A stretch of DNA of 26,698 nucleotides from an uncultured Lachnospiraceae bacterium (GTDB taxonomy: Bacteria > Bacillota > Clostridia > Lachnospirales > Lachnospiraceae). The DNA lies in the NCBI GenBank assembly GCA_900546325.1, contig URCR01000041.1, forward strand, positions 1 through 26,698, written 5' to 3'. Below are positions 15,585 through 24,226 of this stretch, one piece after another. The notes beneath the pieces were generated by a model, which made no database searches, was not told the origin of the DNA, and saw only the letters and a program-made list of their open reading frames with translations. A program made the translations under genes and the position numbers. Each line of letters begins with the position of its first letter. Position 1 is the first letter of the stretch.

Positions 15585-16250
15585 TTAATATTCATTCGTC
15601 TTATGACCTTGAATCAATTTTACCGCGGAACTTGTCCCGATTCTGTCACAGCCTTCCTGCAGAAATGCTTCCAGATCTTCTACCGTCTTCACTCCTCCGG
15701 CCGCTTTCATCTTCACATGCTCACCGATATGTTCCTTGAACAGGCGAATATCCGAAAGAGTAGCTCCTGCCGTTCCAAATCCGGTAGAAGTTTTAATGTA
15801 GTCTGCTCCGGCTGCTGTCACAGCTTTGCACATTGCAATTTTCTCTTCTTCCGTCAGGTAGCATGTCTCGATGATCACTTTTAAGATCTTATCTCCGACA
15901 ACTTCCTTCAATGCTGCGATTTCTTTTTTTACCGCCGCGTAATCACCGTTTTTTACATCTGAAATATTGATAACCATATCAATCTCAGATGCACCGTCTT
16001 CCAGTGCCTTCTTTGTCTCTGCGACTTTTGCCTCTGTCACACTGTACCCGAGCGGGAATCCTACAACCGTACAAATATTGATCTGTTCTCCGTATGCCTC
16101 CTTCACTCTCTGAATGTAGCACGGCGGAATACATACCGAAGCGGTCTGATACTCCACTGCTTCCTCGCACAGTTTTTTGATGTCTTCCCATGTGGCAAAT
16201 GCTTTCAACTGTGTATGGTCCACATGTCCCATAATTTCCTTTTCTGTCAT
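15585..16250 (-). CDS. deoC: Deoxyribose-phosphate aldolase
   Basis: DeoC splits 2-deoxyribose 5-phosphate into glyceraldehyde 3-phosphate and acetaldehyde, sending deoxynucleoside sugars into glycolysis. The 221-residue TIM-barrel class I aldolase has Asp91 in EIDMVIN, the Schiff-base Lys153 in YIKTSTGFG and Lys182 in MKAAGGVKT. DHTQLKAFAT near the start is also conserved. AAGGAG lies 6 bases before the ATG at 16250; a GTG one codon earlier is too close to it. The gene follows pdp after 145 bases, the longest gap in the operon, which contains a hairpin. Confidence 0.96.
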   Translation of the reverse strand: MTEKEIMGHVDHTQLKAFATWEDIKKLCEEAVEYQTASVCIPPCYIQRVKEAYGEQINICTVVGFPLGYSVTEAKVAETKKALEDGASEIDMVINISDVKNGDYAAVKKEIAALKEVVGDKILKVIIETCYLTEEEKIAMCKAVTAAGADYIKTSTGFGTAGATLSDIRLFKEHIGEHVKMKAAGGVKTVEDLEAFLQEGCDRIGTSSAVKLIQGHKTNEY

Positions 16251-16283
16251 CACGTTCTCCTTTCTTGAAATATTTATTTTCCA

Positions 16284-16322
16284 AGAGGACTCGCAAAACG
16301 GGATTATTTCGCGATATCCTCT
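16284..16322. repeat. Hairpin in the pdp-deoC gap
   Basis: AGAGGA (16284-16289) pairs with TCCTCT (16317-16322), and inside it TCGC (16291-16294) pairs with GCGA (16311-16314) around a 16-base loop. There is no T run. It lies in the only long gap of the operon and could mark an mRNA processing or stabilising site that sets deoC and lipoprotein levels apart from the upstream genes. Confidence 0.5.
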
Positions 16323-16395
16323 CTTCCTTTCCCAAATTCAGCCATCCGTCTTCTCTGACATGCTGTTCCTTTTTCTTATTGTCAGGCGAAGCTCT

Positions 16396-17718
16396 CTATA
16401 ATCGCTCTACCTGATCCTTTGTCACTCTTGCATAGACAAGCGGTGTCTCTTCTGCCTTCTCTTCCTGGATCGTCACAGCATCCTGATATCTCTGCTCTGC
16501 CGCTGCAAATAATGCTTCATGGTCTGCATAGAAGACTGCGATCGGCTCTCCTGCCTCCACGTAATCTCCCACTTTTTTCTTCAGGATAATTCCTGCTGCA
16601 AAATCAATCTGACTGTCTTTTGTCTCACGGCCCGCACCTAACATTGCCGAGGCGATTCCACAGCTTTCCGTGTCCATAAAAGTAATATAGCCGCTCTTCT
16701 TTGCAAGAACTTCATGCGCATATGCCGCTTTTGCAAACTTGTCCGTATCAAAGATCACAGCACTGTCTCCGCCCTGTGCTTCCACCATCGCCGCAAGCCT
16801 CTTTAACGCCTCCCCGTTTGCAATGACTTGTCTCACAAGGACTTTACATTCTTCCAGTGTCCCTTTTCCAGCAAGGTAAAGCATGTTGGATGCAAGGTGT
16901 ACACAGACTTCTGTCAGATCCTTCGGACCATTTCCCTTTAATGTCTCAACCGCCTCGATCACTTCCAGACTGTTTCCAATATTATGTCCAAGCGGAATAT
17001 CCATATCCGTGATCAGCGCCACGGTCTTTCTTCCGGCATTCTCTCCGATCGCTACCATCTCTTTCGCAAGTGCGATGGAGTCATCGATACTCTTCATAAA
17101 TGCACCGCTTCCGGTTTTTACATCAAGAAGGATACAGTCATTTCCCGCTGCAAGCTTCTTACTCATGATTGATACTGCAATCAGTGGAATGCTGTCAACA
17201 GTCGCCGTCACATCGCGGAGCGCGTACAGCTTTTTATCTGCCGGGGCGAGATTTCCTGATTGTCCGATCACACTCAGCCCGGTTTGATTGACTACGTTAA
17301 AAAACTCTTCTCTGGAAAGAGATGTCTGAAGTCCCGGGATGGATTCCAGTTTGTCCACCGTTCCTCCCGTATGTCCAAGCCCTCTTCCTGACATCTTAGC
17401 AACCTTCACGCCGCATGCCGCAACGATCGGTGCGATGATCATTGTTGTCTTATCTCCGACGCCTCCGGTGGAATGTTTATCCACCTTCACCCCGTCAATC
17501 CCTGATAGATCCACCATTTCTCCGGAATGAGCCACAGCCTGCGTCATCGCAAGCGTCTCTTCCTCTGTCATTCCTTTGAAGTAAACCGCCATCAAAAATG
17601 CTGACATCTGATAGTCCGGAATCTCTCCTGCCACATACTCGCGGATCATGTACTGGATCTCCTGATCTGTCAGTGCTTCACCATTTCTTTTCTTCATGAT
17701 CAGATCATACATTCTCAT
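16396..17718 (-). CDS. pdp: Pyrimidine-nucleoside phosphorylase
   Basis: Pdp splits uridine, deoxyuridine and thymidine with phosphate to give base and pentose 1-phosphate. The 440-residue protein begins MRMYDLIMKKRNGEAL, as family members do, and carries KHSTGGVGDKTT (81-92) for phosphate binding and SGRGLGHTGGT (110-120), the thymidine/pyrimidine phosphorylase signature. The ATG at 17718 is chosen; a GTG 12 bases earlier overlaps the AAAGGAG site. The gene begins 21 bases after nupQ and so couples uptake with the first catabolic step. Confidence 0.96.
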   Translation of the reverse strand: MRMYDLIMKKRNGEALTDQEIQYMIREYVAGEIPDYQMSAFLMAVYFKGMTEEETLAMTQAVAHSGEMVDLSGIDGVKVDKHSTGGVGDKTTMIIAPIVAACGVKVAKMSGRGLGHTGGTVDKLESIPGLQTSLSREEFFNVVNQTGLSVIGQSGNLAPADKKLYALRDVTATVDSIPLIAVSIMSKKLAAGNDCILLDVKTGSGAFMKSIDDSIALAKEMVAIGENAGRKTVALITDMDIPLGHNIGNSLEVIEAVETLKGNGPKDLTEVCVHLASNMLYLAGKGTLEECKVLVRQVIANGEALKRLAAMVEAQGGDSAVIFDTDKFAKAAYAHEVLAKKSGYITFMDTESCGIASAMLGAGRETKDSQIDFAAGIILKKKVGDYVEAGEPIAVFYADHEALFAAAEQRYQDAVTIQEEKAEETPLVYARVTKDQVERL

Positions 17719-17739
17719 GGTGTCTGCCACTCCTTTCTG

Positions 17740-18693
17740 TTATCTGCTTCCCTTATCGTATGGGATCCCCTCTGCTCTCGGAGCCTGAGAGTTCTTAGAT
17801 GAAAACGCTAATACGATCAATGTCGCAATATATGGAATCATCTTATAGACTTCGTTCGGAATTGGCAGAGATTTCAAAAATGGAATTGCCGAGTACGCAC
17901 TTGCCAGTGTCTTCATGATTCCGAAGAAAAATGCTGCCATTAAAATCTTATTGCTTCTCCACTGTCCGAAGATCAATACTGCGATCGCAAGGAAACCATA
18001 TCCGGCAACGCTCGCATTAAAGTTTGTGGAAGTCGGGATCACAAAGATCAGACCTCCGATTCCGCCCAGCACACCGGAGATGATCACCCCGGCATAACGG
18101 ATCTTCGCTACATTGACACCGACAGAATCTGCCGCTCCCGGATGCTCTCCACAGGCGCGGAGGCGAAGACCGAATCTTGTATTTTTGATCACATAAGCTG
18201 CCACAATGAAAATTCCGATTCCGATATAAGTTGTAATGTAACAGTTTTTAAAGAACATATCACCGATAACCGGAATATCCCCGAGTACCGGAACTTTGTC
18301 AATGTGAAATGTATCCGTAAACTGTACCTGCTGTACTCCCTGGATCATACGAGCTGTAAAAATCGCAAATGCCGGAGCAAATAAGTTTAAGGCAGTACCA
18401 CTGATCGTCTGATCTGCTTTCATATTAATGGAAGCGAACGCATGGAGCAGGGAAAACAATCCTCCTGCAACTGCTACGATCAGAATCGACAATAATAACA
18501 GCTTCTGTCCACTCATTCTGTCCTGGAAAGTATTGATGAAGAAAATTCCAACAAATGCTCCCATAACCATAATACCTTCCATCGCGATGTTGATGACACC
18601 GCTTCGCTCCGAATACATTGCACCGATTGCCACAATAAGAAGCGGGATCGCAAAATACATTGTCTGCTGAATAACAAAATATACTACACTCAT
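17740..18693 (-). CDS. nupQ: Nucleoside ABC transporter permease (NupQ-like)
   Basis: This is the second permease of the importer: 317 residues with about eight to nine hydrophobic spans. YSERSGVINIAMEGIMVMGAF near residues 28-48 is the conserved opening of the BMP-linked branched-chain-type permeases, and FGLRLRACGEHPGAADSVGV (about 191-210) is the cytoplasmic loop that contacts the ATPase. Its ATG overlaps the stop of the upstream permease by one base (TAATG), so the two subunits are probably made in equal amounts. Confidence 0.93.
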   Translation of the reverse strand: MSVVYFVIQQTMYFAIPLLIVAIGAMYSERSGVINIAMEGIMVMGAFVGIFFINTFQDRMSGQKLLLLSILIVAVAGGLFSLLHAFASINMKADQTISGTALNLFAPAFAIFTARMIQGVQQVQFTDTFHIDKVPVLGDIPVIGDMFFKNCYITTYIGIGIFIVAAYVIKNTRFGLRLRACGEHPGAADSVGVNVAKIRYAGVIISGVLGGIGGLIFVIPTSTNFNASVAGYGFLAIAVLIFGQWRSNKILMAAFFFGIMKTLASAYSAIPFLKSLPIPNEVYKMIPYIATLIVLAFSSKNSQAPRAEGIPYDKGSR

Positions 18694-19802
18694 TATTTGC
18701 CCTCCTTCTTATTCTTTTTCGTCGACTTTCTCATGCGAATCTTGTAGATCAGATTTTTAAATAACAGTGACAGTGCTCCGCAGTAAATAATCGCGGAAAT
18801 GATAATGTCGATAACCTCCGGTGCAAAATCAAATAACTGCATGTTGTAGCCGCCGACTGTAATGTGTCCGATGAATAATCCTGCAAATAAGATTCCGATC
18901 GGGTTGGAAAGGCCGAGCAGTGCAACAGAAATTCCTGAGAATCCTTCCGGCGCGATCACATCGAGTACCTGCATATATTTTCCGGAATCCGCCAGGTATA
19001 ACAGCGCTCCGCCAAGTCCTGCAAGCGCACCTGCGATCACCATAGAAAGAACGATGCTCCTCTTCGCATTGATTCCGGCATATTTACTTGCATTCGGGTT
19101 CTTTCCGCATGCTTTCAATTCATAGCCGAAAGTGGTCTTATTCAAAATAATATAGATCAGAATTACACATAAAATTGCAATCAGAATACCGATGTTGATA
19201 TTCGTTCCCGGAAACAGTTTATCTAACCCTGCTTTCGGAAGATTTGCCCCGTCTGCAACTGCCATTGTCTGGTTCTTTACCTGATCATATACGGTTCTCT
19301 GAATCAGCATGTTCACAAGATACATCCCAATATAGTTCATCATAATTGAGGAAATAACTTCATTTACATTGAAAAATGCTTTCAGCAGCCCCGGTACCAG
19401 TCCCCAGATTGCCCCGGCAAGAATTGCTGCCAGAAGCGCTGCGAGACAGTGCAGTCCCGGTGGAAGAAATGTAAACTTCACACCGACAAAAACTGCCGCA
19501 AAAGCACCTGCGGTAAACTGTCCGGATGCTCCAATGTTAAAGAGTCCTGTCTTAAATGCAAATCCGACAGAAAGTCCTGTCATAATGATCGGTGTTGCCA
19601 GATAGAGCATCTGCCCGATTCCCTGGATTCCGTCTGTAAATCCTCCCTGGACGATCATCATAAATCCATAGTACGCCTGCTGCGGATTGCTGGACAGCAA
19701 AATAATAAATCCAAATAACAGTCCACAGACAATCGCCAGAAGGGAAGAACTAAAATTGACGATTCCGTCTCCCTGCCAGATATTTTTCCATTTATTTTTC
19801 AT
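18693..19802 (-). CDS. nupP: Nucleoside ABC transporter permease (NupP-like)
   Basis: This is the first permease of the importer: 369 residues, many hydrophobic spans and a lysine-rich C-terminus (RKSTKKNKKEGK) on the cytoplasmic side. FKTGLFNIGASGQFTAGAF and the loop TTFGYELKACGKNPNASKYA are hallmarks of the permease that pairs with BMP-type binding proteins. Its start overlaps the end of the ATPase gene by 11 bases and its stop overlaps the nupQ start by one, tight coupling that suggests a fixed complex of one ATPase and two different permeases. Confidence 0.93.
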   Translation of the reverse strand: MKNKWKNIWQGDGIVNFSSSLLAIVCGLLFGFIILLSSNPQQAYYGFMMIVQGGFTDGIQGIGQMLYLATPIIMTGLSVGFAFKTGLFNIGASGQFTAGAFAAVFVGVKFTFLPPGLHCLAALLAAILAGAIWGLVPGLLKAFFNVNEVISSIMMNYIGMYLVNMLIQRTVYDQVKNQTMAVADGANLPKAGLDKLFPGTNINIGILIAILCVILIYIILNKTTFGYELKACGKNPNASKYAGINAKRSIVLSMVIAGALAGLGGALLYLADSGKYMQVLDVIAPEGFSGISVALLGLSNPIGILFAGLFIGHITVGGYNMQLFDFAPEVIDIIISAIIYCGALSLLFKNLIYKIRMRKSTKKNKKEGK

Positions 19803-21324
19803 TCTTCACACTCCTTTTCGCACCTGCCATATAAAGACCAAGTTCCTCTACTGTAATTTCCTTCGGATTCACATCCGCAACGATCTCACCTTCATACATT
19901 ACAATGATGCGGTCGCTGACATCCATCACCTCATCCAGCTCCAATGAAACCAACAGTACTGCCTTTCCTGCATTTCTCTGTTCCACAAGCTGTTTGTGAA
20001 TGTATTCGATCGCACCGACATCCAGACCACGCACCGGCTGCACTGCAATGACGATCTCCGGATCTCTGTCAAGCTCTCTTGCGATGATCGCTTTCTGCTG
20101 GTTTCCTCCGGACATTCCCCGGACAATACTGTCTTCGCCCTGGCCGGAACGGATATCAAATTTCTCAATCAGTCCCTTTGCATATTTCCGGATCGCATCA
20201 AATCTTAAAAAGCCGTGCTTCTGAAAACGTTCGGTGTAGTAGCTCTGCAGCACCAGATTTTCCTGAAGTGAGAAATCAAGCACCAGCCCGTCTTTGTGTC
20301 TGTCTTCCGGTATATGTGCCATTCCATCCAGACATTTGCGCCGGATGCTCTCTTTTGTGATGTCTTTCCCATTTAAGATGATCTGCCCTTTTTCAATCGG
20401 AGCCAGCCCTGTGATTCCATACACTAACTCAGATTGACCATTTCCATCAATTCCCGCAACACAGAGAATCTCTCCCTTGCGCACTTCAAAGGATACATCT
20501 TTCACTGCGTGCTGTCCTTCATGCTTAGAGGCAATCGTCAGATTCTTCACTTCCAGTACCGGCTCTCCCGGTTTTTTCTCCGGCTTATCCACATGGAAGT
20601 TGACTTTCCGCCCTACCATCATCTCTGACATCGCTTCTTTTGAAGTCTGTGCCACATCGATCGTACCGATGTATTTCCCTTTTCTGAGTACACTGCATCG
20701 GTTTGCCACTTCCTTGATCTCGTTGAGCTTATGAGTGATAAATATAATTGACTTCCCTTCTGCCACAAGCTGCTTCATCACCTTCATCAGTTCATGGATC
20801 TCCTGCGGTGTCAGCACCGCTGTCGGCTCATCAAAGATCAAAATCTCATTGTCGCAGTAAAGCATCTTTAAAATTTCAACTCTCTGCTGCATTCCGACTG
20901 TAATATCGGAGATATAGGCATCCGGATCGATCTTAAATTTGTACTTCTCACTGAGTTCCATCACTTTTTTTCTTGCCGCATCCATCTTCAGCGTCCCGAA
21001 TTTTGTGGTTTCTCTTCCGAGCACAATACTCTCCAGCACGGTAAAATTGTGTACCAGTTTAAAATGCTGATGTACCATTCCGATTCCAAGATCATTTGCA
21101 TCATTCGGATTATTGATCTTAACAGCCTTCCCATTGATCTTGATCTCTCCCGCTTCCGGCTGGTACAAGCCGAAAAGGACACTCATCAGTGTGGATTTTC
21201 CTGCCCCATTCTCACCTAACAGCGCATGGATTTCTCCCTTTTTCACCTGCAGGGTGATATCATCGTTCGCTTTAAAATTCCCGAACTGCTTAGTGATATG
21301 GTTCATCTCGATTACATACTCCAC
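19792..21324 (-). CDS. nupO: Nucleoside ABC transporter ATPase (NupO-like)
   Basis: This 510-residue protein has two ATPase domains in tandem, as in sugar and nucleoside importers of the Rbs/Mgl/Nup type. Domain 1 has Walker A GENGAGKST from 37, signature VGMQQRVEI and Walker B ILIFDEPTAVL. Domain 2 has the usual degenerate Walker A GIDGNGQSE, signature MSGGNQQK, and VIAVQPVRGLD, where the acidic pair of Walker B is replaced; this is normal for the second domain in this family. Each polypeptide supplies both ATP sites to the NupP/NupQ pair. GGAGG and AGGAG precede the ATG, 44 bases after deoB. Confidence 0.95.
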   Translation of the reverse strand: MEYVIEMNHITKQFGNFKANDDITLQVKKGEIHALLGENGAGKSTLMSVLFGLYQPEAGEIKINGKAVKINNPNDANDLGIGMVHQHFKLVHNFTVLESIVLGRETTKFGTLKMDAARKKVMELSEKYKFKIDPDAYISDITVGMQQRVEILKMLYCDNEILIFDEPTAVLTPQEIHELMKVMKQLVAEGKSIIFITHKLNEIKEVANRCSVLRKGKYIGTIDVAQTSKEAMSEMMVGRKVNFHVDKPEKKPGEPVLEVKNLTIASKHEGQHAVKDVSFEVRKGEILCVAGIDGNGQSELVYGITGLAPIEKGQIILNGKDITKESIRRKCLDGMAHIPEDRHKDGLVLDFSLQENLVLQSYYTERFQKHGFLRFDAIRKYAKGLIEKFDIRSGQGEDSIVRGMSGGNQQKAIIARELDRDPEIVIAVQPVRGLDVGAIEYIHKQLVEQRNAGKAVLLVSLELDEVMDVSDRIIVMYEGEIVADVNPKEITVEELGLYMAGAKRSVKNEK

Positions 21325-21368
21325 TCTCCTACCTCCGTTTCTTTTCTCTTTCTCCTATTGTTTCCCTG

Positions 21369-22544
21369 TTACTCTTTTATGATGAATTCCTTCATGCTCG
21401 TTCCATCTGTATTATTTTCCACATTGAGAAGATCCAGTATCGTTGCTGCAATATCCGCAAACGTCTCTCTTGTCCCAAGGTTTACATTCTCCTTGATATC
21501 AGCTCCGCAGATCAGAAGCGGCGTATGCTCTCTGGAATGGTCTGTCCCTTTAAATCCCGGATCACATCCATGGTCAGCTGTGATCATCAGAATATCCTCC
21601 GGTCTCATGCGCTCCAGGAAAGTTTTCAGCTGTCTGTCAAATACTGTCGCAGCATTTGCATATCCCTCAATATCATTGCGATGTCCATACATCATATCAA
21701 AATCGACAAGATTTACAAAACAGATTCCTTGAAACTCCTTATCCTGCATCTCAATCGTCTTGTTCATACCGTCCACATTGTTCTGGATTCTCTGCGTGTG
21801 GGCAATCCCCTTGCCCGCAAAAATGTCATAGATCTTTCCGATTCCGTAAGTGTCATATCCTGCCTCTAAAATTGCATCAAGCATCGTATCTCGCGGCGGC
21901 AGAAGTGAAAAGTCATGACGGTTTGCAGTCCTTTGGAAATTCGGTGCTTCTCCGGTAAACGGGCGCGCGATCACACGTCCCACTCCATGTTCGCCACATA
22001 AAATCTCTCTTGCAATCTCACAGTATCTGTAAAGTTCCTCTACCGGAACGATGTCCTCATGAGCTGCAATCTGGAATACACTGTCCGCGGATGTGTAGAC
22101 GATCAGTGCTCCTGTCTTCATATGCTCCTCGCCATAATCCCGGATCACATCCGTTCCTGAATATGGCCGGTTGCACAGCACTTCTCTTCCCGTTGCCTTA
22201 CGGAACTTCTCTAAAATCTCCTCCGGGAATCCGTTCGGATATACCGGAAGCGGATTTGGCGATACGACTCCGGCAATCTCCCAGTGTCCGATCGTCGTAT
22301 CTTTTCCTCTGGATCGCTCTTTCATCCTTCCGTACGCTCCGGCAGGACTCTCTTCCTTTTTCATCCAGTCCACACCGTCAATGTTAAATAATCCGAGTTT
22401 CTTCATGTTCGGTGTGTCATAGGCTTCGGAAGCTGTGATCGTCTTTAACGTGTTGCTTCCTTCATCACCGAAATCTGCGGCATCCGGCAGTGCTCCGATA
22501 CCATAACTGTCCAGTACGATTAAAAAAATTCTCCTATTTTCCAT
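21369..22544 (-). CDS. deoB: Phosphopentomutase
   Basis: DeoB interconverts ribose 1-phosphate and 5-phosphate, and the deoxy forms, joining the phosphorylases to the pentose phosphate pathway and to DeoC. The 391-residue alkaline-phosphatase-superfamily enzyme has the first metal-binding Asp12 in VLDSYGIGALPDA, the phospho-accepting Thr in KDTTIGHWEI (83 or 84) and the metal site TADHGCDPGFKGTDHSREHTP. It is the first gene of the operon, with a leader of about 38 bases if the predicted start site is right, and AAGGACGG as ribosome binding site. Confidence 0.97.
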   Translation of the reverse strand: MENRRIFLIVLDSYGIGALPDAADFGDEGSNTLKTITASEAYDTPNMKKLGLFNIDGVDWMKKEESPAGAYGRMKERSRGKDTTIGHWEIAGVVSPNPLPVYPNGFPEEILEKFRKATGREVLCNRPYSGTDVIRDYGEEHMKTGALIVYTSADSVFQIAAHEDIVPVEELYRYCEIAREILCGEHGVGRVIARPFTGEAPNFQRTANRHDFSLLPPRDTMLDAILEAGYDTYGIGKIYDIFAGKGIAHTQRIQNNVDGMNKTIEMQDKEFQGICFVNLVDFDMMYGHRNDIEGYANAATVFDRQLKTFLERMRPEDILMITADHGCDPGFKGTDHSREHTPLLICGADIKENVNLGTRETFADIAATILDLLNVENNTDGTSMKEFIIKE

Positions 22545-22588
22545 TCTTTTTCCGTCCTTATTTGTTGATATTTAATAACTCTTTTTGT

Positions 22589-22613
22589 ATCATATCGAAA
22601 TAACATGACCTCG
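22589..22613 (-). promoter_or_regulatory. Predicted promoter of the nucleoside operon
   Basis: On the minus strand TATGAT (22594-22589) is a good -10 box and implies a start at about 22582. The region 17-18 bases upstream has no TTGACA-like element, which fits a promoter that needs an activator bound just upstream. Confidence 0.5.
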
Positions 22614-22633
22614 AAAAGGACTAAAGTCCTTTT
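22614..22633. promoter_or_regulatory. 20-bp palindromic operator, probable Crp/Fnr-family site
   Basis: AAAAGGACT and AGTCCTTTT flank a 2-base centre, perfect over all 9 positions of each arm. The centre (between 22623 and 22624) lies at -41.5 from the start predicted by the TATGAT box, the classical class II position of Crp/Fnr activators. The half-site GGACT differs from Crp (TGTGA) and Fnr (TTGAT). As RNA it could also fold into a hairpin, and on the plus strand it is followed by a T run, so a terminator role cannot be excluded. Confidence 0.6.
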
Positions 22634-22790
22634 TTCTTTTACTTATTTTAAGTTTGTCATTTTTTCGCTAATTTGTCTACTGTTTTTTGTAAAAAATTCA
22701 TAAGTTTTTCCAACAGTTCTTTCGTTATTCTGCATAGAACATTTGTCTTCTACTCAGAGAATCCATCCGAAATAAATATTTTACATTTAT
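22634..22790. other. AT-rich spacer between the divergent deoB and flavodiiron promoters
   Basis: No gene, RNA or clear repeat is visible. The stretch is rich in T runs on the plus strand and may help activator-dependent transcription of the operon by its flexibility or curvature. Confidence 0.4.
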
Positions 22791-22926
22791 TTGTGGAAAT
22801 CTAAAGATATCTGTTATATAATTTACTATTGTATACAAGATATTCATTTGGTCGCTGCAGCGTATTTCTGTCCGATGCAGATTGCGGCAGGTCTTTTTGG
22901 ATACACATATTTGCAACAGATACGAT
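22791..22926 (+). promoter_or_regulatory. Two candidate promoters and a leader of the flavodiiron gene
   Basis: Distal: TTGTGG (22791-22796) with TATATA (22815-22820, 18-base gap) or TATAAT (22817-22822, 20-base gap). Proximal: TTGGAT (22897-22902) with TACGAT (22921-22926), an 18-base gap. A transcript from the distal one would have a leader of about 140 bases that includes the perfect palindrome CGCTGCAGCG (22853-22862). No known riboswitch is recognised. Confidence 0.4.
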
Positions 22927-22967
22927 AGCTTATCATACAGATCACATAGTTTTATAGGAGGAATATT

Positions 22968-24131
22968 ATGAAAGATACAAAGATTTCAGATTCTGTTATT
23001 TACATTGGTGCCGATGATAAAACATTAGACCTTTTTGAAAGTCAGTATGTCATTCCAAACGGTGTTTCATACAATTCTTATCTGATTTTAGATGAGAAAG
23101 TTACCGTCATGGATACCGTTGATGCCCGTGCAACAGACGAATGGCTCCAGAATCTTGACACTGCCCTTTGCGGGAAAAAAGTAGACTACCTTGTTGTCTC
23201 CCATATGGAACCGGATCATGCAGCCAATGTTGCAACCCTGATTGAAAAATTCCCTGAAATTCAGGTAATTGGAAATGCAAAGACATTCAACATGATTGCT
23301 CAGTTTTTTGATTTAGATCTCTCAGGCCGCTCCATCGTTGTCAAAGAAGGGGACACCATTTCCCTCGGTACCCACACATTACAGTTTTTCATGGCACCGA
23401 TGGTCCACTGGCCGGAAGTCATGGTCACTTATGAGCAGAGCGAGAAGATCCTCTTTTCCGCAGATGGATTTGGAAAATTTGGTGCATTAGACGCAGAGGA
23501 AGACTGGGTAGATGAAGCAAGACGCTACTACCTGAATATTGTCGGAAAATACGGTATGCAGGTGCAGGCATTATTAAAGAAAGCTGCCACACTTGACATT
23601 CAAATGATCTGCCCGCTCCACGGACCGATTTTAAAAGAAAATTTAGGATATTATATTGAAAAATATAATACCTGGAGCAGCTATGAACCTGAGGAGGACG
23701 GTATTCTCATTGCCTACGCTTCCATCCACGGCAACACAAGAAAGGCTGCTGAATTATTAAAGAAAGATCTGGAGGAAAAAGGCGCTGTAAATGTTGTCAT
23801 TACTGATCTTTCCCGAGATGACATGTCCGCAGCACTGGCAAATGCTTTTCGTTTCAGCAAACTTGTCGTTGCATGCGCAACTTATGACGGTGGTCTCTTC
23901 CCTTGTATGGAAGATTTCCTGCATCATCTCAAAGCAAAGAATTACCAGAAGCGTACGGTGGCTCTGATTGAAAACGGTTCCTGGGCCCCGATGGCAGCAA
24001 AGCAGATGAAAGCTTTCTTCGAAACACTGAAAAATATCTCTATCTGTGAGAACATCGTTACTGTAAAATCAACAGTAAAACCGGAAACAGAGGCTGCTCT
24101 TGCATCACTCGCTGACACATTGCTTGCATAA
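22968..24131 (+). CDS. fprA: Flavodiiron protein (FprA-type oxygen/NO reductase)
   Basis: Flavodiiron proteins reduce oxygen to water or NO to N2O in the cytoplasm of anaerobes. The 387-residue protein has an N-terminal metallo-beta-lactamase-like domain with the diiron ligands HMEPDH, then VHWPEVM, SADGFG and CPLHGP, and a C-terminal flavodoxin domain starting at about 245 with the FMN loop ASIHGNTRK. There is no extra rubredoxin or reductase domain, so it is the two-domain class A. TAGGAGG lies 7 bases before the ATG. It is a single-gene unit ended by a bidirectional terminator. With the rubrerythrin at 5360 it gives the cell defence against oxygen and peroxide. Confidence 0.95.
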   Translation: MKDTKISDSVIYIGADDKTLDLFESQYVIPNGVSYNSYLILDEKVTVMDTVDARATDEWLQNLDTALCGKKVDYLVVSHMEPDHAANVATLIEKFPEIQVIGNAKTFNMIAQFFDLDLSGRSIVVKEGDTISLGTHTLQFFMAPMVHWPEVMVTYEQSEKILFSADGFGKFGALDAEEDWVDEARRYYLNIVGKYGMQVQALLKKAATLDIQMICPLHGPILKENLGYYIEKYNTWSSYEPEEDGILIAYASIHGNTRKAAELLKKDLEEKGAVNVVITDLSRDDMSAALANAFRFSKLVVACATYDGGLFPCMEDFLHHLKAKNYQKRTVALIENGSWAPMAAKQMKAFFETLKNISICENIVTVKSTVKPETEAALASLADTLLA

Positions 24132-24167
24132 GCGGCAACTTTTGAATTTTAAAAAACTTTTGACAAA

Positions 24168-24212
24168 AAATGCGTCCTGAAATGATTTTTTTCTTCATTT
24201 CAGGGCGCATTT
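24168..24212. terminator. Bidirectional terminator between fprA and the MATE gene
   Basis: Arms 24168-24185 and 24195-24212 pair over 18 positions with one G-U pair around a 9-base T-rich loop. On the minus strand the stem runs straight into a T run (TTTTTT), ending the MATE transcript; on the plus strand it lies 37 bases after the fprA stop. Confidence 0.85.
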
Positions 24213-24226
24213 CTCTGCGCTGTATG

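Noticed and set aside
22545..22588. Purine riboswitch ahead of the nucleoside operon
   Set aside because: The predicted leader is only about 38 bases and shows none of the three-way junction of purine or PreQ1 aptamers.
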